In this document: positions 9,846 through 17,979 of the stretch, one piece after another
How positions within the stretch are numbered: the first letter of the stretch is position 1
How the letters are laid out: every line of letters starts with the position of its first letter
Source of the DNA: Aggregatibacter aphrophilus ATCC 33389
GTDB taxonomy: Bacteria; Pseudomonadota; Gammaproteobacteria; Enterobacterales; Pasteurellaceae
NCBI RefSeq assembly: GCF_900636915.1
Contig: NZ_LR134327.1
Span: 2,108,001 to 2,172,000, forward strand
Length of the DNA stretch: 64,000 nucleotides
Reading direction: 5' to 3'
Notes under the pieces: model-generated
Told to the model about the DNA's origin: nothing
What the model saw: the letters and a program-made list of their open reading frames with translations, nothing else
Databases searched by the model: none
Program-made: the position numbers and the translations under genes

Positions 9846-10937
9846 ATGCGTGTTGCCGATTTTAATTTTGATTTACCTGATGAGCTGATTGCCCGTTATC
9901 CGAAACCGGAGCGGACAGCCAGCCGTTTATTACAACTAAATGGTGAAAACGGGGAAATTTTTCACCGCACTTTTGCCGATGTATTAGATTTAATTCAGCC
10001 TGGCGATTTGGTGGTGTTTAATAATACCCGAGTAATTCCTGCTCGGATGTTCGGGCGAAAAACTAGCGGCGGAAAGCTTGAAGTGTTAGTTGAGCGTGTA
10101 CTGAGTGAATCGCGTTTTTTAGCCCACGTACGTTCATCCAAAGCACCGAAAGCCGGGGCGGAATTGATTTTAGGTGAAGATAAACTGGGCGAAGGCAATG
10201 GTGTGAAAGCAATAATGCTTGGTCGCCAAGATAGCTTGTTTGAGATCGAAATAGCCGAAAAACAGACCGCACTTTTTGATGTGTTGCAGCAAATCGGGCA
10301 TATGCCGTTGCCACCGTATATTGATCGCCCTGACGAGGAAGCAGATCAGGAACGTTACCAAACCGTCTATAACAAAGTGCCAGGTGCAGTGGCGGCACCG
10401 ACGGCAGGTTTGCATTTTGATGATGAACTCTTGGCAAAATTGAAAGAAAAGGGTGTAAATTTTGCCTTCGTTACCTTGCACGTGGGCGCGGGAACATTCC
10501 AACCGGTTCGAGTAGAAAACATTGAAGATCACGTTATGCACGCAGAATATGTGGAAGTGCCACAGTCGGTTTGTGATGCTATTCTCACCACAAAACAAGC
10601 CGGCAAACGGGTCATTGCGGTCGGTACGACATCAGTTCGCTCGATTGAAAGCGCAGCATTAGCCGCAGAAGAAAAACAAAGTGCGGTGTTAATTGAACCT
10701 TATTTTTCCGACACATCTATTTTTATTTACCCAGGCAAAAAGTTCCGCATCGTGGATTGTTTAATCACCAACTTCCATTTACCGGAAAGTACATTGATTA
10801 TGTTGGTTTCTGCTTTCGCAGGATTTAGCCACACCATGAATGCTTATAAAAGTGCGGTAGAAAATCGCTATCGTTTTTTCAGTTACGGTGATGCGATGTT
10901 TATTAACAAGAATCCGAATGTGAAGGGATTAGAATAA
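9846..10937 (+). CDS. queA: tRNA preQ1(34) S-adenosylmethionine ribosyltransferase-isomerase QueA
   Basis: Transfers and isomerises the ribosyl group of S-adenosylmethionine onto preQ1 at position 34 of tRNAs for Asp, Asn, His and Tyr, giving epoxyqueuosine. The protein is 363 residues, close to the family length. It opens [29 protein letters not shown] and contains [19 protein letters not shown] and TTSVRSIE, all typical. Three uptake signals lie inside the gene. The pathway partner tgt lies 1.5 kb downstream, separated by a minus-strand aminotransferase and a candidate small RNA. Confidence 0.97.
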   Translation: MRVADFNFDLPDELIARYPKPERTASRLLQLNGENGEIFHRTFADVLDLIQPGDLVVFNNTRVIPARMFGRKTSGGKLEVLVERVLSESRFLAHVRSSKAPKAGAELILGEDKLGEGNGVKAIMLGRQDSLFEIEIAEKQTALFDVLQQIGHMPLPPYIDRPDEEADQERYQTVYNKVPGAVAAPTAGLHFDDELLAKLKEKGVNFAFVTLHVGAGTFQPVRVENIEDHVMHAEYVEVPQSVCDAILTTKQAGKRVIAVGTTSVRSIESAALAAEEKQSAVLIEPYFSDTSIFIYPGKKFRIVDCLITNFHLPESTLIMLVSAFAGFSHTMNAYKSAVENRYRFFSYGDAMFINKNPNVKGLE

Positions 10938-10940
10938 AAA

Positions 10941-10969
10941 AATAAGGTGGGTTCAATGCCCACCTTATT
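10941..10969. terminator. Bidirectional terminator between queA and the aminotransferase
   Basis: AATAAGGTGGG at 10941-10951 pairs with CCCACCTTATT at 10959-10969. It is flanked by A and T runs, so it can stop transcripts from both converging genes. Confidence 0.9.
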
Positions 10970-10983
10970 TTTGTTGTTAAAGT

Positions 10984-12120
10984 CTAAACCCAACCTTTCT
11001 TTCGAAACTCTTTTAATACATTTACAAAATATTGCATTTCTTCTGGCGTACCCAAAGTCAAACGGTTCCAACCTTGAATCGGTAAAAATTCACGCCCAAC
11101 AAGAATTCTATTTGCTTTCATGCGTTCTTGATAAGTTTTTATGTTGCCTTTAATCTCATGAAAAACGAAATTGCCATTAGACGGTACAAATTTTAATCCT
11201 AACTCCTTCAACGCATTTTGCACAATCCGACGTGATTCGGCATTGCTTTGTAAACTTAACTGTGCAAAAGTTTGATCTTGCAAGGAAGCGGTAGCAGCAA
11301 CCGCACCGACAATGTTGGTATTGTCTATGGACATAAATTTTTCCACTTCCAGCACCACATCAGGATCTGCCAACATATAACCGACACGATAACCGGCTAA
11401 CGCATAAAATTTAGAAAATGTACGGGTTACTGCAACATTTTTAAACCCTTGTTTAACTAAACTAATACCACTCTCAAAGGTAGGATTTTGCACAAACTCG
11501 GCGTAAGCCTCATCTAATAAAAAGAAATAATTTTCCGGTGCTTTTTTAATCCATGGAAATAACGCCTTTGCCGGTGTAATGGCTGAAGTCGGGTTATTCG
11601 GGTTGCATAAATAAAAAATATTGAGACCACTAAATTGCTCGGCGGTTTCCTGCAACTTGGCTAAATCAAATGAAAGATCAGCAGTCAATGGTACTTTGAC
11701 TACCGGCACATTGAGAAATTTCGCGTACAATTCCGCATAATCAAAAGTCGGTTCCGGTACGATTAACTGTACCGCTTGTTTTGCCTGTCTGGCTTTATAA
11801 ACCAACCACTGAACCACAGCTTGAATATTTTCCGAAGATCCATTTCCCAAAGAGATGAAATGATCTTGCACATCATACTTTTTGGCCAGTTGTGTAATTA
11901 ATTCGGCTCGTTGATTATCAGGATAACGATAAGCGACTGCTAAACTATCAATAACCGCTTGCTTCGCTTTCTCTGACATACCTAAAGAATTTTCGTTAAA
12001 ATTCAAATATAAGGTTTCGTTAGTCTTGTTTGCTCGTTTTTTTTCTGCCATTAATGATGGAGCAACTGACATTCCCACTAATGCCAAACTGCTTAGTTTC
12101 AATAGCTCTCTACGTTGCAT
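10984..12120 (-). CDS. Tat-signal histidinol-phosphate-aminotransferase-like PLP enzyme
   Basis: Fold-type I aminotransferase of the HisC family, 378 residues. What sets it apart is the N terminus MQRRELLKLSSLALVGMSVA: a twin-arginine motif (RRELLK), a hydrophobic core and a possible cleavage after SLMA. This predicts export of the folded, cofactor-loaded enzyme to the periplasm. The catalytic domain looks intact: LNFNENSLG, the CNPNNPTS loop, DEAYAEF, and the PLP lysine in TRTFSKFYALAGYRVGYM. The substrate is unknown, and no other his genes are nearby. It interrupts the queA-tgt neighbourhood on the opposite strand. A cytoplasmic HisC with a coincidental leader is less likely. Confidence 0.82.
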   Translation of the reverse strand: MQRRELLKLSSLALVGMSVAPSLMAEKKRANKTNETLYLNFNENSLGMSEKAKQAVIDSLAVAYRYPDNQRAELITQLAKKYDVQDHFISLGNGSSENIQAVVQWLVYKARQAKQAVQLIVPEPTFDYAELYAKFLNVPVVKVPLTADLSFDLAKLQETAEQFSGLNIFYLCNPNNPTSAITPAKALFPWIKKAPENYFFLLDEAYAEFVQNPTFESGISLVKQGFKNVAVTRTFSKFYALAGYRVGYMLADPDVVLEVEKFMSIDNTNIVGAVAATASLQDQTFAQLSLQSNAESRRIVQNALKELGLKFVPSNGNFVFHEIKGNIKTYQERMKANRILVGREFLPIQGWNRLTLGTPEEMQYFVNVLKEFRKKGWV

Positions 12121-12225
12121 ATACTTCCTTTAAATAATATTAGCTTTCAGACAACAATAAGGTATTTGACAGAGTGAAATGTAAAAAATTGCAACAAATT
12201 TCAGGAAGAATAAAAAGTGTGGAAT

Positions 12226-12254
12226 TTGACTTATTTTAGAGCAAACCATAAAAT
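12226..12254 (+). promoter_or_regulatory. Strong sigma70-type promoter before the candidate small RNA
   Basis: TTGACT at 12226-12231 and TAAAAT at 12249-12254 are separated by exactly 17 bases. Transcription would begin near 12261, well ahead of the terminator at 12359-12386. Confidence 0.65.
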
Positions 12255-12260
12255 GAAAAA

Positions 12261-12386
12261 CAAGGTTCTACTAGTCTAGCCTGAAAGCAAAAACAGCTTG
12301 GCTATCATTAATAGAGTCCCCCTCTGCTCAAAAGGCATTGCGGAAAACTATAGCATGAAGCCTGTGTATTTAAGCAGGCTTTTTTA
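12261..12386 (+). ncRNA. Candidate ~125-nt structured RNA upstream of tgt
   Basis: A promoter-like pair ends at 12254 and a clear terminator ends at 12386, with no reading frame of note between them. The RNA can fold as a bulged hairpin (TAGCC-TGA-AAGC against GCTT-GGCTA, 12277-12304), a small AGAG/CTCT hairpin (12313-12325), and the terminator stem. The hexamer AGCCTG occurs twice, at 12279-12284 and in the 5' arm of the terminator, so alternative pairing with the terminator 3' arm is possible. It could be a free small RNA or an attenuating leader of tgt. I could not match it to a known RNA family. Confidence 0.55.
12359..12386 (+). terminator. Terminator of the candidate RNA, 45 nt before tgt
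   Basis: AGCCTG at 12359-12364 pairs with CAGGCT at 12375-12380, followed by a T run. If it is conditional it would attenuate tgt; if constitutive, tgt needs a promoter in the next 45 bases. Confidence 0.75.
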
Positions 12387-12430
12387 TTGACTAAAAAACC
12401 TTCGAACTGTTTATTCGTTGAGGAAATTAA

Positions 12431-13582
<1,152 letters not shown>

Positions 13583-13604
13583 TCAGCTAAAAAAATAATC
13601 AATG

Positions 13605-13647
13605 AAAAGTGCGGTGAAAAATTTAAGTGTTTTTTCCACCGCACTTT
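13605..13647. terminator. Uptake-signal inverted pair after tgt
   Basis: AAAAGTGCGGTG at 13605-13616 pairs with CACCGCACTTT at 13637-13647; the stem ends 20 bases before the next gene. It probably terminates or attenuates transcription from tgt. Confidence 0.7.
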
Positions 13648-13667
13648 CATCTATCACAGGAGTCTCT

Positions 13668-14186
13668 ATGCAAATCCTTGAACCTCAGCAATTCGCCAGT
13701 TGGAACGAACCCATTGAAATGTTGTATGCCTGTCATGGCAAAGTAAAGCGTTTCTGTCGCCAACTCACGATTTTGCCTGATTATTTAGAAAAACATGGTT
13801 GCAATCAGGCGGTGAAAAATGACGTTCAACAAATTCTAAATTATTTCAATCAGTCTGCCCCGCTACACCATGATGACGAGGAAAAAGATTTTTTCCCACT
13901 CTTAGTGAAACATGTGCCGGAAGCGCAAAAAGACATTGATGAGTTGGAAAGACAACACGTGACGTTGCATGATAACTGGGCGAAATTATCCGAACAGCTA
14001 AAATCTTTGTTGGATGGCGAACGGAATAATGTCGATATCGTATTAATTAATAATGTGGTGTCGGGCTATGACAAACACATCGCGTTGGAAGAGCCGTTAT
14101 TTGAGCTTGGTAAACAACATTTATCGGAAGCAGAATTACGTGAAATTGGTGAAATCATGAGTACCCGTCGCCAAGTACAAAAATAA
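13668..14186 (+). CDS. Hemerythrin HHE domain protein
   Basis: Predicted all-helical hemerythrin-like protein of 172 residues. The spacing of histidine and acidic residues fits a non-haem di-iron site: ACHGKVKRFC near 19, HHDDEEKDFFPLL near 66, ERQHVTLHDNW near 90 and YDKHIALEEPLF near 136. Such proteins bind O2 or NO, or buffer iron. The start at 13668 is chosen because it follows CACAGGAGT; an earlier in-frame ATG at 13602 would place the uptake-signal hairpin inside the coding sequence. It sits 19 bases before a TusA-like gene, suggesting a two-gene unit related to sulfur or iron chemistry. Confidence 0.8.
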   Translation: MQILEPQQFASWNEPIEMLYACHGKVKRFCRQLTILPDYLEKHGCNQAVKNDVQQILNYFNQSAPLHHDDEEKDFFPLLVKHVPEAQKDIDELERQHVTLHDNWAKLSEQLKSLLDGERNNVDIVLINNVVSGYDKHIALEEPLFELGKQHLSEAELREIGEIMSTRRQVQK

Positions 14187-14205
14187 GCAGTCAATAGTAA
14201 AAACC

Positions 14206-14427
14206 ATGGAATATCAAATTGATACTCGTGAGTATCGTTGTCCTCTGCCATTATTAATGACGAAGAAAGCCGTCAAAACATTAACCCTAAATGATGTATT
14301 GACGGTGTTGCTTTCATCGGAAAGTAACATTGAAGATTTTCGTTTGTTGTGCGAAGAACAAGATTTATCTTTCGTCGTGACAAATCAGTCTCAACGAAGT
14401 ATTAAAATAACCAAAATCAAGGAATAG
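14206..14427 (+). CDS. TusA-family sulfur carrier protein
   Basis: Small protein of 73 residues with the TusA/SirA/YeeD fold signature. The conserved CPxP motif is CPLP at residues 12-15 (RCPLPLLMTKKAV), and its cysteine would carry a persulfide. The family relays sulfur for tRNA thiolation, molybdopterin or other uses; the specific partner is not evident. Its position next to a hemerythrin-like gene and upstream of yajC-secDF matches what I recall of the H. influenzae order. Confidence 0.8.
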   Translation: MEYQIDTREYRCPLPLLMTKKAVKTLTLNDVLTVLLSSESNIEDFRLLCEEQDLSFVVTNQSQRSIKITKIKE

Positions 14428-14446
14428 ACCTACCCGTTTAGTACAT

Positions 14447-14490
14447 AAAAGTGCGGTCATTTTTGCCGTTATTTTTGCCGTTATTTTTGC
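14447..14490 (+). repeat. Uptake signal with a tandemly repeated tail
   Basis: AAAAGTGCGGTCATTTTTG is followed by two further copies of a CCGTTATTTTTG unit. Related tails follow uptake signals at 29415-29446 and 39805-39835. It lies between the TusA-like gene and yajC. Confidence 0.6.
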
Positions 14491-14600
14491 AATATCATTT
14501 TCACATTTAAGCAGATTTATGGTATTTTAACTGCCGATTTTAATCAGTTTACGGACGCTCCAAAGCGTCTTCTCTTTTCATTAACTAAAAGGAAATTTGA

Positions 14601-14900
14601 ATGGAAGCTCAACAAGGCAGCCCAATGTCAATGTTATTTATTTTCATTATCTTCGGATTGATTTTCTATTTTATGATTTATCGTCCGCAAGCAAAAAGAA
14701 ATAAAGAACATAAAAAATTGATGTCCGAATTAACTAAAGGCACTGAAGTATTAACTGCCGGCGGTATCATCGGTAAAATCACCAAAGTGCCTGAAAAGGG
14801 CGATGTCATCGTTATCGCATTAAATGATAAAACCGAAATTACTATTAACCGTAATTACATTGCAGCCGTATTACCCAAAGGCACAATCGAAACTCTTTAA
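14601..14900 (+). CDS. yajC: Sec translocon accessory protein YajC
   Basis: Accessory subunit of the SecDF-YajC complex, 99 residues. One N-terminal membrane helix (about 9-28, IIFGLIFYFMIYRPQAKRNK) is followed by a small cytoplasmic domain with the typical LTKGTEVLTAGGIIGKI segment. It heads the yajC-secD-secF operon, with ribosome-binding site AAGGAAA. Confidence 0.95.
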   Translation: MEAQQGSPMSMLFIFIIFGLIFYFMIYRPQAKRNKEHKKLMSELTKGTEVLTAGGIIGKITKVPEKGDVIVIALNDKTEITINRNYIAAVLPKGTIETL

Positions 14901-14927
14901 TCTATTCCTCAAGGGAACAGGAAATCT

Positions 14928-16778
14928 ATGTTAAATCGTTACCCTTTATGGAAGAATCTAATGGTGATCTTTTTGATCGCCATTGGTGTTTTATACGCTC
15001 TTCCAAATCTTTACGGTGAAGATCCTGCCGTACAAATTTCAGGAACTCGTGGCCAAGAAGCCAATTCCGGCATCTTAAGCGAAGTTCAAACCGTTCTAAA
15101 AGACAATAATCTGGCAACTAAATCCATTGTGTTGGAAAACGGTTCAATCTTAGTACGTTTTAACAACACTGATGCGCAATTACTCGCCAAAGATAAAATC
15201 ACCGAGAAATTAGGCACAAATTATTCTGTCGCCTTAAACCTTGCACCGGCAACACCAACATGGTTAAGCAGTATTGGTGGTAATCCGATGAAATGGGGCT
15301 TAGATTTGCGCGGTGGCGTACGTTTCTTAATGGAAGTGGATATGAATTCTGCTTTAAGCAAACGTCAGGAACAATTACAGGATTCCTTGCGCACAGAGTT
15401 ACGTAGAGAAAAATATCAGTACACCGCCATCAAATCGGCAGAAAATTTTGGCACAACCATTACGTTAGCTCGCCCAGAACAACTTTCCGATGTGCAACGT
15501 TATTTGCGTCGCCAACACCAAAATTTAGAAGTAAAAGCCATTTCCGATAATACATTATCCCTAGGTTTGTCTGACGCCGCATTAAACGAAGCCCGCGAAA
15601 GCGCTATTGAACAAAACTTAAGTATTTTGCGTAAACGTGTGACAGAGCTTGGTGTTGCGGAAGCGGTGATTCAGCGCCAAGGCGCAGAACGTATCGTGGT
15701 TGAGTTGCCGGGTGTGCAAGACACCGCACGCGCAAAAGAAATTCTTGGCGCGACGGCTACTCTTGAGTTCCGTTTAGTCAACGGCAACGCAAACTTAGAA
15801 GCGGCGGCTCGCGGTATGGTCACTTCTGATTCTGAAGTGAAATATGACAGAAACAATCGCCCTATCGTGCTATATAAACGCGCGGTATTAGGTGGTGAAC
15901 ACATTACTAACGCGAGTTCCGGTGTTGATCAAAATACATCCAGACCACAAGTTAGTGTAACCTTGGATAGTGAAGGTGGCGAAATTATGTCGCAAACGAC
16001 GCGTGCCAACATCCAAAAACCAATGGCAACGTTGTACGTTGAATATAAAGACAGCGGCAAAAAAGACGAAAATGGTAAAACCATTTTACAAAAACACGAA
16101 GAAGTTATTAACGTTGCAACCATTCAAGGCCGCTTCGGTAGTCAATTCCAAATTACCGGTATTGATTCTCCTGCAGAAGCACAAAATCTTGCCGTATTAC
16201 TTCGTTCCGGTGCGTTGATTGCACCGATTCAAATCGTGGAAGAACGCACCATCGGTCCGTCTCTTGGTGCGCAAAACGTAGAACAAGGTTTGCAAGCAAG
16301 CTTTTGGGGCTTAATGATCGTAGTGGCGTTTATGGTGATTTACTACCGTAAATTTGGCCTTATCGCCAATGTCGCTTTGATCGCCAACATCGTTTTATTA
16401 GTCGGTTTAATGTCGTTATTACCAGGTGCCACGCTCACCATGCCGGGTATTGCCGGTATCGTATTGGCGGTCGGGATGTCTGTGGATGCGAACGTATTAA
16501 TCTTCGAGCGGATTAAAGAAGAAATCCGCAACGGTCGTCCGGTTCAACAAGCTATTAATGAAGGTTATAGCGGTGCGTTTAGTTCCATCTTCGATGCTAA
16601 CTTAACCACCATTTTGACCGCCGTGGCACTTTACGCCGTGGGAACAGGCCCAATTAAAGGTTTCGCAATCACCTTGTCTTTAGGTATTGCCATTTCAATG
16701 TTTACCGCAATCACCGGCACACGGGCAATCGTGAACTTCTTATACGGCGGCAAACGAATTGATAAATTATCAATTTAA
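14928..16778 (+). CDS. secD: Protein translocase subunit SecD
   Basis: Proton-driven accessory subunit of the Sec translocon, 616 residues as in E. coli. It has an N-terminal membrane helix, a large periplasmic region including [15 protein letters not shown], and a C-terminal block of five helices with the RND-family segments [18 protein letters not shown] and [20 protein letters not shown]. Start ATG 14928 follows AAGGGAACAGG. It lies 27 bases after yajC. Confidence 0.97.
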   Translation: MLNRYPLWKNLMVIFLIAIGVLYALPNLYGEDPAVQISGTRGQEANSGILSEVQTVLKDNNLATKSIVLENGSILVRFNNTDAQLLAKDKITEKLGTNYSVALNLAPATPTWLSSIGGNPMKWGLDLRGGVRFLMEVDMNSALSKRQEQLQDSLRTELRREKYQYTAIKSAENFGTTITLARPEQLSDVQRYLRRQHQNLEVKAISDNTLSLGLSDAALNEARESAIEQNLSILRKRVTELGVAEAVIQRQGAERIVVELPGVQDTARAKEILGATATLEFRLVNGNANLEAAARGMVTSDSEVKYDRNNRPIVLYKRAVLGGEHITNASSGVDQNTSRPQVSVTLDSEGGEIMSQTTRANIQKPMATLYVEYKDSGKKDENGKTILQKHEEVINVATIQGRFGSQFQITGIDSPAEAQNLAVLLRSGALIAPIQIVEERTIGPSLGAQNVEQGLQASFWGLMIVVAFMVIYYRKFGLIANVALIANIVLLVGLMSLLPGATLTMPGIAGIVLAVGMSVDANVLIFERIKEEIRNGRPVQQAINEGYSGAFSSIFDANLTTILTAVALYAVGTGPIKGFAITLSLGIAISMFTAITGTRAIVNFLYGGKRIDKLSI

Positions 16779-16794
16779 CGGTGAGGAACATATT

Positions 16795-17760
16795 GTGAAT
16801 TTAGAAAATAGAAGTCAGCCAATTAAAGAAATTCAAGGCATTAAACTCCCTTTCCGTTTAGTGGAATTCATGAAATTCCGTATGTGGGGCTATCTTGCTT
16901 CCGTGGTTATTATCGCAGTTTCATTATTCTTTGTGTTTACCAAAGGCTTCAACTGGGGCTTAGATTTCACCGGTGGCGTGGTGGTGGATACGCACTTTTC
17001 CCAACCTGCGGATTTGGAAAAAATACGTACTACCCTTACTCAAAACGGTATCGAAAGCCCACTCGTGCAAACCACCGGTGGCGTACGTGATGTCATGATT
17101 CGCCTACCAGCAACGGAAAACGCACAAATCGGCGATCATGTGAAGAAAATGTTGAGCACATTGGATAGTGATATTCAAATTCGTTCCATTGAGTTTGTTG
17201 GGCCAAACGTAGGGGAAGAGTTAACTCAAGGTGCCATTTACGCGACTTTAACAACGCTTATTATGTTGTTACTTTATGTGGGTATGCGTTTTGAATGGCG
17301 CTTAGCAATCGGTGGTGTGCTTTCTTTAGCGCACGACGTGATTGTGACACTAGGTGCATTCTCTTACTTACAAATTGAAATGGATCTTACTTTCATCGCG
17401 GCGATTCTTTCCGTGGTGGGATATTCTTTAAACGATAGTATTGTGGTATTTGACCGAGTGCGTGAGAACTTCCGTAAAATCAGACGGATTGCTTCTATCG
17501 ACATTATTAACATTTCATTAACACAAACTCTCTCCCGAACTATTATGACTTCAGTGACGACGTTAATTGTGGTGATCGCCCTTTTTGTCTTCGGCGGCCC
17601 GACAATCCATAGTTTCTCGTTGGCCCTCCTAATAGGTATCGGATTCGGGACATACTCTTCTATCTTCGTTGCGATTGCTATTGCATATGACTTAGGTCTT
17701 GACCGTGAACACGTGGTGCAACCCAAAGTCAACAAAGATGATATTAATGAGCTGCCTTAG
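16795..17760 (+). CDS. secF: Protein translocase subunit SecF
   Basis: Partner of SecD in the Sec translocon, 321 residues. It has a first membrane helix near 33-53, the periplasmic segment NWGLDFTGGVVVD, and a C-terminal helix block with VVGYSLNDSIVVFDRVRENFRK. GTG at 16795 is preferred because GTGAGGA precedes it by eight bases and the length then matches the family. An ATG at 16759 would lie inside secD and add 12 unusual residues. Confidence 0.93.
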   Translation: MNLENRSQPIKEIQGIKLPFRLVEFMKFRMWGYLASVVIIAVSLFFVFTKGFNWGLDFTGGVVVDTHFSQPADLEKIRTTLTQNGIESPLVQTTGGVRDVMIRLPATENAQIGDHVKKMLSTLDSDIQIRSIEFVGPNVGEELTQGAIYATLTTLIMLLLYVGMRFEWRLAIGGVLSLAHDVIVTLGAFSYLQIEMDLTFIAAILSVVGYSLNDSIVVFDRVRENFRKIRRIASIDIINISLTQTLSRTIMTSVTTLIVVIALFVFGGPTIHSFSLALLIGIGFGTYSSIFVAIAIAYDLGLDREHVVQPKVNKDDINELP

Positions 17761-17768
17761 TCAATAAC

Positions 17769-17811
17769 AAAAGTGCGGTTAAAATTCATAGTGAATTTCG
17801 ACCGCACTTTT
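17769..17811. terminator. Terminator after secF (inverted uptake-signal pair)
   Basis: AAAAGTGCGGT at 17769-17779 pairs with ACCGCACTTTT at 17801-17811, and an inner AAATTCA/TGAATTT stem extends it. A T run follows. Confidence 0.85.
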
Positions 17812-17979
17812 TACTTTCAAATTTTTCAATAGAATAAGACGGAGAATCAGGAGTAATATCTAATAAATTCTCAGATGAAAGTGCAGTTATTTCAATGAAC
17901 TATATTAATTTTCACAAAGTAATATAACTGTTAATCTAATACCGTCCCTAAAATTATAATTATATTTTAAAGGAGCAGT

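Noticed and set aside
12261-12386. preQ1 riboswitch upstream of tgt
   Set aside because: The start AAGGTTCTA recalls the class I motif, but the required 3' stem strand and A-rich tail ending in ACTA are not in the right place; kept only as an unassigned RNA.
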